The notes beneath the pieces were generated by a model. The model did no database searches, was not told where the DNA came from, and saw only the letters and a list, made by a program, of their open reading frames with translations. Shown here piece by piece: positions 45,641-56,670 of a stretch of 64,000 bases of DNA. Each line of letters begins with the position of its first letter. Position 1 is the stretch's first letter. The translations under genes and the position numbers were made by a program. Source of the stretch: Coptis chinensis (lineage: Eukaryota; Streptophyta; Magnoliopsida; Ranunculales; Ranunculaceae); the NCBI GenBank assembly GCA_015680905.1, contig CM027378.1, positions 7,297,001 to 7,361,000 on the forward strand. Reading direction: 5' to 3'.

Positions 45641-46915
45641 AGAAGAGCAAAACGGACGTAGATTGAGCTTGTGAGAGCATAACTGAAGAAACTCGAGTTC
45701 TTAAATCAATGACTTTGGATAGGACTGAATGGGGGAACATGATTTTTTATAGCATATTTGCAGAAACGGGAGATCTTAAATTAATCACTTTAAATAGAAC
45801 TGAATGGGGGAACGTGATTTGTTCAGCCGACACCAATTATTTGTGATATTTGTCCGCAACTTTTTTCTTCAAAATTGCAGTCAATTTGGAGGGTTCTCAA
45901 GTTCTTCATGTAAAAAATTATTTTCCTACAAAAGTAAATAAATCAGAAAACGACGATAAAAGGATCATATACAACTACTCCCAAGTTGCTACATTATTTT
46001 CCACATATGTCACCTCCCTGAGCTCCTTGTAAGTACAGATCGACAATCAAACCTGATCCACTCTAGCTTCATATATGCCTTACAGGCCTCGTTGTTATAC
46101 CGATCTGAGCATTACAGGTATTTCATAATTCCCAGCACGACGAATGTCCTCATCTCTATACTGCAATAGTACCTATCAAGAACCACATTTGGTACCCAGA
46201 AACACCCATGATCTTCCAGAATGAGCAAGAGCAAAACCAAAGAAATTGTGATCAAGTGCTTCAAACGTGAAATTCTTTGGTTATATGACAGCCTTGATAA
46301 TTCATTTTCCCTGTGCCCTAAAAGTGAACTGTAATTTTTCTTGAGTACCCAAGCCTTGAATAAAGCAAACCAAACTTATCTTGAATCAACCAAGACATTG
46401 TCCTCTTTTATTGTGACTTGAAACCTTTACAATCAGGTCATGGATTGTCCATCTTGCTTTTGTAGTCTAGCTATGTTACCTTGGAAGTAAAAAACTATAC
46501 TTCCTTGCATCGTTCGTAATCTGCTGACTTCTTAGATCTTCCTTTTCAGTTTCTGTAATTGCCTAGGTGGGCGGGTGATGCACATCATGCCGTAAGTATG
46601 TCTCTCTAGATTTAGCTGTGTGTTATTTCAATTCGTTAATTGGTTATATGACTATTATTGCATGCCTAAATGGCTGCTCAGAGCTTAGTCTCTATTTCAG
46701 TGTCGTGGTCACCTTTTGACTTCGAAATTCTGAATAGTGGTACTGGAGACGAGTTAATTGACCTAAGATTTGATATCTTGTACAGGCATGCTCCAGAGCT
46801 CAAATAGAGGGTAACCCAGAGAAGTGACACATCACTCTATTTACTGAAACTCAGATCCTTTCAACGTGAGCCTTGATATAGTTTTTGAGAGTATATACAA
46901 CTGGTGGGATACGAA

Positions 46916-47122
46916 CAAGTATCAATCCTGTGTATGGATCACCAAAGTTGTTTCAAATTGTGAAGTGTTGTTACTTTTTGCTACATTTTAATGTTGACTC
47001 AGTGGAAGTGTTTACTGTGCAAGTATCAATCCTGTGTATGGATCACCAAAGTTGTTTCAAATTGTGAAGTGTTGTTACTTTTTGCTACATTTTAATGTTG
47101 ACTCAATGGAAGTGTTTACTGG
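46916..47122. repeat. Tandem duplication, 2 x 104 bp
   Basis: 46916-47019 and 47020-47122 are nearly identical (for example gactcagtgg versus gactcaatgg). It is recent and non-coding. No gene is seen between here and the tRNA. Confidence 0.95.
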
Positions 47123-47779
47123 GGATGATACTGCTATTTTTGTAAGGGTACAGGTTAGGGTTATATTCACGTACAAATGCCAAACTCACCTATTCTAGCA
47201 GTCCACTTGATAATTCTCTTCGCTTAAAGTTCCATTTGATTCGATAATTCTGATAGTTCTCTAGCAGTTAACTTAGAGATTTTTATAACACCCTGGGTTC
47301 ACTCTCTACATAATTCATTCAGAAGTTTCAGTTATTTCTTTGGGCAATTTCATGACCTGCCAATTTATACGTGGTAATCAATGGGATTCTAAACATTTTA
47401 GTTCTCTATCTAAAAGGCCAGCGCCCAACTCAACTGTGGCTAATATGTAGAGATTTGAATTCTCTGGATGTACTTGGAACGTTTAGTTCAGTAGCTGCTC
47501 GTAGAACATTACTCATTCAGTCACTTCACTCACTCTGCTCCTTGGCATGTATGCTGGTTCAATTAATCTCACTTTTCAAAATCTGCCATATACATTGTGA
47601 ACATGCATAAACAATCACGAATTTGTACTGGAAAAATCCCTTTCATGCATACAAATAGTTATAAAACAATCTACAAGTTAGTAAATAATGTCCCGAACAA
47701 ATTGAGAGATGAAAAGCAATTTGGCTCAGTTATGTTTAATTATTAAAGTAAATAAATAATCGTGTTTTGCCAAACACCG

Positions 47780-47853
47780 GCTTTCATAGCTCAGTTGGTT
47801 AGAGCACCCGTTTAGTAAGCGGGAGGTCTTGAGTTCAACTCTCAATGAAAGCA
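47780..47853 (+). tRNA. tRNA-Thr (anticodon AGU)
   Basis: The 74 nt form a complete cloverleaf: a 7 bp acceptor stem GCTTTCA/TGAAAGC, a D arm with AGTTGG, an anticodon stem CCCGT/GCGGG closing loop TTAGTAA with anticodon AGT (A34 normally becomes inosine), and a T arm TTGAGTTCAACTCTCAA-like with TTCAACT. Discriminator base A follows; CCA is not encoded. Internal A and B boxes are intact and there is no intron. It is a nuclear cytosolic-type tRNA, not the plastid form. It stands alone between MED32 and CLPP6. Confidence 0.97.
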
Positions 47854-47868
47854 ACTTTCGCATCTGTA

Positions 47869-47874
47869 TTTTTT
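47869..47874 (+). terminator. RNA polymerase III terminator of tRNA-Thr
   Basis: A run of six T begins 15 bp after the tRNA 3' end, the usual Pol III stop signal. Confidence 0.85.
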
Positions 47875-49032
47875 ATTTCAGCAATTAAAGTGCAGTTTTG
47901 ATTTCTTTTGGCTGTTACTTTTTGAATCCTCATCACAACTCTGAGAAGGTATTGGCCGCTTTTTTCTTCTTTTGATGTGTGTCACTCAGTCACTGTAGAA
48001 ATTAAGGGAGTCTTATGATCTAAGTTTTTTTTTCCTGTAGTAATTCAAGTATAACCTTCGATGATATTGCTGGCGCGAGCATTTGAAATTGTTGATTTGT
48101 TATAATCCATGCATTTTGTAGAAAACCAAGCAACTGATTGGCGGGTTCGGTCGCAAAGCGGCAGTTGGAAATGGATATCGACATTTCTCTAGTTGTCGTA
48201 TCAGGGATTGTAAGCACTTTGTCTGGCAGACTTCCGTATTAGATGTGCTAGTAGATATGATTAAAGTCTACCTCATGTAGCCCATAAACTCTTGCTGTTG
48301 CAAACACCATTTTGGTTCCGTTAGCAATTTTGCATCTAGCGGTTTCAGACATCACCAATCTCACATAACCCACCAATAGATCAAGCTTCTTAACAAAACC
48401 AGATTATTGATGTAGCCTATAGTTTTCCTCATTTTTTTTTGGCAAAGATGAGGCCTATAGTTATTGGAGTAGAACTGGCATAAGTGAGAAAAGCGAGGAA
48501 CTTTCTCTTTTGTGCCCAAAAAGCAGTTTATCATAACATACAAGCAAATAAGATATTCAACAAGAGGATCAGAGCTTAGAATAATCTGTACGCAGGTGCA
48601 GCTAAAAGAGCAGTAAATTTTATTTTAATTTTTGCTGGAAAGCAGTAAAATTTAACACACATCAATGGGGAACTAACAGAACATTGGGAACCTTACAAAT
48701 TCTAAAACATCAGTCAACAATGGGTGGCTTTGCCTAACAATACAGTTCTAAAGCTCTCACAAATGGGCGCCTGAATCCAAGTACTGCATATATCTCCAGA
48801 TATCCACACTTGTTTCACAAACAATTGGCATAACACACCAATATGAACCCAATCCAGCCATGTAATTTAATTGAATATAGGTACAGTGCAGTACACAGTT
48901 AGTAAACATCGATTGCGGCTTTGTTTCAACATTTTAAGGTGGGGATGCCGAGCATAATCTGTACAACACCAGCTGCAATCTTGTCGCATCACAGTATCGA
49001 AACTACACAGCCATCTCAGGAAGCCTCTGGAC

Positions 49033-52000
49033 TCAGTATTCCGTTTCCAATACACCATCAATTAGACCGAACTCCAATGCCTGATATAGTGGCAGATCAA
49101 TCTAGTGGAAATCATACAACATACTAGAAAAAGGTTGTAAGTTATACGGCACTCTCAAAGTTAGATAATGTTAAGACCACCTTCCAGGTTATGAGAGACA
49201 ACAGCGACTTAATGTTGTCTGTGTGTGTGATTAAATGGTCAAAAACTAGGATTCTTGAATTTGATGTTCTCTGTTTCCCTTTGCTGCAAACATCCTTTAC
49301 TAAACGCCAACCTAGCTTACATTGAATAAACTGTGTAAATTATGAGGATCTTTTATATTTACTCTCCTAACCTCGTAATGATTTGCACAAACTGCCAACC
49401 GTATTTGGTGGGAGATCATTGGGAAATCTCTATACTTAATCATCTGGGAGAAACTTTGTTTTCACTATGACCTCTCCCAAGTGGCAAGTCCCAGCTCAAG
49501 TGTGCACCAACAAGAAAATCTTCTTTTTTTATCGGTAAAATGCGATGTGTGTGTGTATATATATATATAATCATAAAGTCAAACTTTGTAGGATGAGATA
49601 TCCCACTCAGATACAACAAAGGGAAAGACATATACAATATCGATACTAGAAAAAAAAACTACGACTATTAGAGAAAACTAAATCAAAGGGATGCAATCAT
49701 GCATGGCTGAGCAAGGAACCCCACCAACAAGAAAATCTTGTGCTGTTAATACAATACACTGCCAGGCTTGTATACGAAAAAATATCTAAAATTTTTCTTT
49801 AAGGAATAATGAACAGTATTACCTCAGAAGTAGAGAAGAAGCGGTCCCTTTCAGTGTAGTTCTGTATTTCCTCAAAAGGTTGACCAGTAAATGCAGCATA
49901 CATTTTGTCGATTTTCTGCATTCAATAGCAAAGAAAATTTGAGAATACACAGCTTAGACACTCAAAAAGTGGACATCCGATATGTGCAGAAAAACTTTCT
50001 TTCTTTCTTTTCTTGTTCTCTTTTTTGATAAATCATGCCACAAAGCTTTTTGTGCTGCAGCACAAAGTGAAAACCTTGGTCCACTGTAATAGTGCTCTTG
50101 TTTCCAGTTTCACTCTCAGTTCAATCAATAAGACATCTGTAACTGATTTTGAAGGTGGTTCAAGCTAATCGACGAGTGAAAATCAATATTAGGTAAAATC
50201 TAGTCTAGGTAGGACAACAATAGCCAATATTAACGACTTTCCAGACCTGTGGCTATATTTCAGAAGGAAGAAATCTTACATGACGAGCCTGAACAGCTTC
50301 ATTGACTTGGCGCCTCACATCCTCCACGTGACCCTACAAAGTGCATTAAGATCCTTACATGGAGGCCAGCAAGTAATAAATTTATAATGACATTCCAAAT
50401 GACCATCTTCCAGGATTTTTCACTAAAACAGATCTAAGCATAGTACATATTACATTTAAATCCTTACATGGAGTCCAACCAGTTCAAATGACATTCCACA
50501 TCACCATTAATAATTCTTTAGTATATATACCAAGACTTTCAGACACAACTCCGTTTATTTTATGTTTTAACCTCAGCCCTGCGCGCTTGCCCACACGCAC
50601 ACCAATTTTCAACTTACCTATGGCTTCAACAAGAATAAAGTATATATGGAGATGCATGTCCACATATAACCACGTATCAAAAAAAGCTACCAAAGATGAG
50701 CCAGTTCCAAAAATAAAAATTTGGTCTCTTTTCTGAGACACAAATATGTCCAATCTTTACCATGCACACGGTGGCCAACTTTTTTAAGCACATAAGCATG
50801 TTAGTGATAGAGTAATACTGAGCTAGTGATGGCAGGTTTCTAACACAAATTTGCTGTAGGAACAATCAAACTCATATAATACCAAAATATATATTTTCTT
50901 TTAATACATCAAATTGACTCTGTCAAAAGAACATTCCTGTGTCAATAACACGCGAATGAAAATAAGCACCATATTTTGTACTAGGGACAAGACATTATCA
51001 TAAAAAAAAAAAAAAAGAGCAGAACCAGGAGTATTCCTATGTTTCTCCATTTGGATTTCGTGTATACAAACTAATTTCCATCCTGTTTACTTAGTTGTAC
51101 AAAAACGTGCAGAAGTGTAACCCCCTCTAAATTCAAATCTGTGTCCTTAGTAGAAGAAGTTCGTATGGTGGCTGCAACTGAGCATGCAGCATTAACTGAC
51201 AGTAGCTTTTCATTATAATTCTAGTTGCACTTTCTACGAAGTAAAGCCACAAGGAAGAAAGTAGGCGACTTCCTCCCTCCTTTTTCAGTATATTTAGCAA
51301 ATACAGAAAGGGATCTCACAAGAAAGATTCGATGGGACAAACTCATCAGAACAGAAGGAATATATATCTGAGTCTTAGACTACTTGTGGCCTTGTAGGGC
51401 TTTACTTTGTTTAACCATTTAAAATAATGAGATAAAAGGTTTAGGCTCACTTGTTAAAATGCAACAACGATACTTTCCAAATACCTTCCAGAAGGCAATA
51501 AAGTTGTTCCCATCCTCCCGCAAACAAGGTATTCTTAATACCTAAGATTCTACGTACAACACTAAGCAAGAAACACACTCTTACACATCAAATTGCACAT
51601 AAAAAGTCAATGCATACCCCACAGCCACTCTGAGGTTGATGTATCATAATGCGTGCATTCGGCATAGCATAGCGCATTCCCTTTTCTCCTCCTGCAAGGA
51701 GGAGTGCTCCTTGGCTTGCAGCTACTCCAAAACAGACTGTGCCAACTTTAGGCTTTATCTGAACATTCAAAGAGCCAATGAGCCAAATGATGAAAACTAA
51801 TTCAAGATACAATATAAAAAGAAGCATCAATTTGAAGCTCAACGCCAACCATTTTTGTGGCATAAAAGATTGCTACTTCCACATTATAAACAAATGCATA
51901 CTCTTCTCTCCATATAACAGACAATTTTGTAGTGTATGTTTGACAAATGTACAGATATCACTGTAAAGCCAGTAGGTGCTTCACAATCCCCCCGACCTCA

Positions 52001-55000
52001 GATTCCAACTAATATAGTTTCATGAAGAACAAAATCGAGTACAGAAAGTAAGGGATAGGTTCAAAGAATATGAATGCACTACCAAGGTTCATTGGTAATT
52101 ACCAGTTTACCACAGACTTTAGGCACTAGCATGAGAAGACGTACTTAAGTACAAGGCTACAACCACCAAGTCACCAACCCATCATATGTGTTAATAGGTT
52201 AGCAAGATTATGGATAACTCCCAACATTAATGTAGGTATACTATACGTACTCTACACAAACTCAAAGTTCAAGAACAAACATTAACGTAAAAATTAAAGC
52301 AACTAAGGGTTACAATTTCCATTATAACTATCCTAATCATATAAATGATATTGTCAATGAGAGTTTCTCACACATCACAAGCCAAGATGTATAAAGCCTA
52401 AGCTACTAAGAATGGGAACTGCACCTTCAGTAACTGAGCAGTGCATACTTCCATGAACCCTTATCTACTTGCAATACAAAAATAAGTCTGCTTGTGATAT
52501 CCTAGATTGGGTTTAGTCCCACATCAGTTAGGAAATCATCTTGGATATTGGTTATATTGGATTGACTACGACTTACTAATGTCAAGGCCTTTTGGGTTAA
52601 AACCTCACACCCATGAATGGGCAAACTTTGGACCTGAGCCCTTCGTTGACGTGAGTGGGGGACAATATCGACATGTGGTAGTAGGGTCATTACAAGTTGT
52701 ATTAGAGCCAAGGACGGCTCTCTCCTAAAGTGGTGGGATTGTAATACCTTCAGTTGGTTTAGTCCCCCATTCTGATAGGAAGCCGTTTTGGATCCTAGAT
52801 ATAGTGAATTGTTTCTCACTTACTAATGTTGAGGCCTTTTGAATTAAAACCACCCCACACACATAGATGGGCAGGCTTTGGACCTGTGCTTTTGGGTGGC
52901 GTAAGTGGAGACAATATCAACATATGGTAAGTGGTGGGGTGTTACACCGCTTGAAATCTTCACGATTCTCTTTAAAGAACTACATACATTTTTTAGAGTA
53001 TTGTTATCGATTTTTTTTTCTTCGACAATTAACATAAGTAAGAGCATAGAAAAGCACATCAAAAGCAAAAAGAAAATCAAGGGGCAAGACCTGACTCATG
53101 AGAGGCCCATCGTGCTAAAGGTGTCTTTCATTCAAGCAACATTTCTTTGGTAAGTCTCTTACCTCTAATAGTTTAAATTTCTATTCTCACAAAAGTCAAC
53201 GTGACATAGGGTACAACCGTACGAGTAAAACCAATGAATTTCTCTAGTTGGGTTTGCCAACCACTTGACATAGGGACATAGGGTTGAATGTAGGTGCGAG
53301 TTATTACTACTTAGTACCCACAGAGGTCAAATCACCAAGTCAACACTTTCATCATGAGCAACATTGTTTTCTCAATATTAATTTAATTTTAAAAAGGTAA
53401 ATGAATTACGAGAGTTTGACATGACTTTTTCTGAGACACTCATCTTAGGAATTGATTCTCCACGTAGTATGACATGGCACATAACATAGACTGCCAGATG
53501 GAAAATCATTGGTGAGGAACAAATATTAATTTTATTTTTCACTTGCCATATAGTTGGAAGAAATTATTTCCATAAGAGTTTATTTCCACAAGACTTTGTG
53601 CGTGGCACAATGGACATCCTTGAGTTTGGAAAATATGAGCAAAATAACCTCTGTCTAGTGGTTCATGTTCTTTTTAAGACGGGTCTTTTCTCACAATATG
53701 CTTTTGATTCAAAGATGGGTCTACCCTAGTACCCTACCCATTTAGAGTCTCCCTCTGTTTTGAGCCTTTTATTAATGTAATAGAATCCTTTGGTCTTTCC
53801 TATCAAAAGGTAAAACAAGATTGTAACTATAGTAATTCTATGCTTAGGCTCAAAACTAGATGTAGAGGATAGCACGAAGGTGTCCAGCTGCTCAATTCGT
53901 AAAATAAGTGAGTACTGCTACCATGGACTGGGTTCAAAATCAGCCTCATCCACCCAATTACTAACCTCTTAACTCATCCCCCCAAAATCCATAAATCAAG
54001 AGAGAAGTTATATATTCCTTCAACCAAGAAAAATACGTAGATAAATAAAAAATTTGTCCATGAAAGGCACACTCAACAGACCATAGCAGTTACAGAAAAC
54101 CTATATGACCATTCCCACTGAAATAATCAAAGCTTATGGATTCAAATTAGCCACATGTTTACTTTCAATTTCAAAATACATATATAATGCACATGTTTAC
54201 TTCTCAATCTAAATATTAAGGTAATCACTATTACTTCCTTGTTGCTCTAAATATTAGAGGGAAAATCCTCAGCAAATCCCTTAACAGACAGTCTTGACAA
54301 TATCTAACTCAACTAATCGTCTCAATTGATAGAATAATAAGCACAGTACTAAATTTAACTCGCTTTGAGGCATGAATTCTAGCAAGTTTCAAATAATAGC
54401 ACACACAATGCAAAATTTCCACATGACACTTTGTCCGCTTTGTACTTCCATTTTCAAAACTAACTACTAAAGTAAGCACAATGGCTTGTTTCAATTCGAA
54501 AAGTATTACTTTAGAACTTAAAGTACATGAAGATGTACTATCATAAGCTTAAGAAAGAACAGAGAAATGCGGAAAGAGGCAATCTTGGAAGAAAGATTCC
54601 TTGCTTACTAAAATAAGAAGATAACTAGGACATAAATGCAGTATAACCATGTGGGTTTAGATTGACGTATTAAACTAATGTAAGGATAACATACGCAAAA
54701 GAAATCATCGTGGTTAACAATTGATCTTACCCAAGACATACAGTCATAAATTGCCAAGACCGAGTAGGTGCTTCCACCAGGGCAATTAAGGTAGATCTGA
54801 CAAGGAAGAACATACATCCATAAGGGTGGAGCTCTATGACTGAGTATGATGGTAGTAGCATACCAGAATATCTGCATCCTCATCAATAGTCGCTAGAGTC
54901 ACAAGCTGTGATATAACTCGTTGAGCCACTTGTGAGTTGATTGGCTGGCCAATGAAGATAATACGATTCCTGAACAAGACAGATGAAAGATCTAGAGGTC

Positions 55001-55528
55001 CTCCTGGAGTCATTACAGCTGGCATCACCGGTGGATTCCCTTTCTTCGCTTCAATTGGACCATAACTGTATAAAAGGAAAACAATCAGAAATTTTAGGAT
55101 ATTACATGGCAAAAACTGACGTATATCATGCAATGCTTACTAATAGCATGGATAGAATGAGTACATAACAAAGATTCAGTACCTGGTATGAATTGGACGA
55201 TGATGAATTTGGTCGTCGAATTTGAAGGGTAATCCAGTATTGTTATTAACATTATTACTTACAAATGATAGTCCTGAAAACCAAACAACATTTCACTACT
55301 TGTGTTTAAACAAAACACGTTGAAATTGATTTTTAAACTTACCACGTGGATTTTGCGTGCCAGAAACATGTAATCTACCTGAACTACTGAAACAGAAAAA
55401 GATATATTAGAATGACATTACGAAATGAGAGTAATAAGAGAGAGAGAGAGAGAGAAATAATACCTATGATGATGATGATGAATAGTGGTCTTTGAGGAGA
55501 GAGAAGTGGAAATTAACACTGCTGCCAT
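49033..55528 (-). CDS. CLPP6: Plastid ATP-dependent Clp protease proteolytic subunit 6
   Basis: Nine coding exons: 55528-55464, 55386-55343, 55273-55183, 55065-54864, 54796-54731, 51758-51618, 50333-50280, 49915-49823, 49080-49033. They total 804 nt (267 aa) with GT-AG borders throughout; Arabidopsis ClpP6 is about 271 aa. The N-terminal 60-70 residues are Ser/His/Asn-rich and fit a chloroplast transit peptide. The mature part has [40 protein letters not shown], then all catalytic residues: Ser in [11 protein letters not shown], His in [10 protein letters not shown], Asp in YTERDRFF. It ends [10 protein letters not shown]. ClpP6 is a catalytic ring subunit of the stromal Clp core that degrades proteins unfolded by ClpC/D. 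Intron 5 (2972 bp) holds a TRIM element and intron 6 is 1284 bp. The gene converges on MED32. Confidence 0.97.
52493..52946 (+). mobile_element. TRIM retrotransposon (miniature LTR element) in CLPP6 intron 5
   Basis: Two LTRs, 52493-52694 (202 bp, TGTGAT...TTACA) and 52740-52946 (207 bp, TGTAAT...TTACA), share ttagtcccacat/tcccccatt, ttactaatgt, gaggccttttg, ggacctg and acaatatc blocks. Between them are only 45 bp: a primer-binding site tgtattagagcc (52698-52709; with the preceding T it matches 11 of 13 bases of TGGTATCAGAGCC, initiator tRNA-Met) and a purine tract aaagtggtggga next to LTR 2. The flanks are CTGCT (52488-52492) and CCGCT (52947-52951), a 5 bp target duplication with one change. 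It is non-autonomous with no genes. The LTRs have diverged appreciably, so it is not recent. It lies within an intron of CLPP6, antisense to the gene as written; the orientation call comes from the PBS and purine-tract order. Confidence 0.92.
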
Positions 55529-55745
55529 TTTTCAGTTTCAAATATCAAAATCCAGGCGAAGCCTATTTTTACATTTAATAATGAAATTATACAGACGGAG
55601 AATCACTAAAAACAAAAGCCCATTATCCCAATCCAGCCCAACTTAAGTGTCCACTTTGAACCGACCACATACAAGCAAAAAAAAATGCCCATTGACTAAT
55701 TTACGGACCAGGCCTTTGAGGACTGAGGTGCATACTACTTCTACT

Positions 55746-56655
55746 TTTTTTTTTTTTTTTTTCGATGAACAGACTGATTATATTAATCAAAAGATGGATT
55801 ACATACAACAACACAAGAAAAAATAGATGAAAACAATACAAGAAAACCACAATAAGTACTGAAATTTGTTTTAAATCTTGAACCGAACTCCACCTAAATC
55901 GAACGCCCAACACCGGCAGCAACTCCACATTGGAAACCCCATTACCACTTTCTCCAAATCAGCTACAACCATACTCAACCAAAAACCATGTTGGATCTCC
56001 CAAAGCAAAGACTCAAGAGCCTTCAAATCGCACAGTATTACACTCCACGACACAAGCGGCAGATTAGCAATCTCATAAAAGAATGCCCCACCAATAGCCC
56101 TACAGAGGGGCGGTGGCCTGACCAAATCACTACCCAAACCAGCAATCCAGAGAGGGAATAGATAAAGGGAGAGAGCCTTGGTCTCAGCCAAGTAAGATAT
56201 AGAGCCAAACCAGCGAAACAGACATTGACAGAGAGGGTTGAACCCATGGCTTTGCCACTGATAGTGAGCTATAAGATCCAAAGGAACCAGCTTGAAGCAG
56301 TAAACTCCTGAAAAATATAACCTGAGACCTAGATCTAACTTATTTAAGGTCTTCAAAGTAGAAACAATCTGCAAAATTGGGAAAGAAGGCTTCTCCAAAG
56401 GAGAGAACCAAAACCCCCATAGCCAGATCCAAAGACATGTACGACCTGTGATGTCGATCATCCTATGTGTTGCAAGAACACTTAAAGGAGTGATTTTTTT
56501 TTTCTTCTTTTTCTTCATGGCGGCTGGGGTGGGAAGAGAGATAAGCTACCAGGGAGGGTGAGAGGAGAAGGAGATTTGATAAGGCAAGATACTGCTTTTC
56601 CCCGCAAGAGAGGGTTTCTCTACTCTCACTATTGCAAGAGATCGAGAGCGGCAGC
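55746..56655 (-). mobile_element. Non-LTR retroelement insertion (short LINE derivative or SINE-like), 910 bp
   Basis: A perfect 15 bp target duplication (catactacttctact) lies at 55731-55745 and 56656-56670. The left end is 17 T (a poly-A tail on the minus strand) preceded, on that strand, by ttttgattaatataatcagt, typical of plant L1 3' ends. The element starts at 56655 with gctgccgctctcgatctctt. A 215-codon open frame (56518-55871) runs through most of it, but its Trp/Phe/Leu-rich translation matches no LINE endonuclease or reverse transcriptase I know, so it is probably not a protein gene. It lies about 200 bp upstream of the CLPP6 start codon, so it may affect the promoter. Confidence 0.88.
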
Positions 56656-56670
56656 CATACTACTTCTACT

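Noticed and set aside
51588-51863. Minus-strand 91-codon frame with [11 protein letters not shown]
   Set aside because: This is CLPP6 exon 6 plus intron read-through; it is included in the CLPP6 feature.
54608-55133. Two separate minus-strand open frames
   Set aside because: These are exons 4 and 5 of CLPP6 read through their introns, not separate genes.
55871-56518. 215-codon Trp/Leu-rich minus-strand frame
   Set aside because: It lies wholly inside a retroposon bounded by a 15 bp target duplication and matches no protein family I know. It is probably non-coding.
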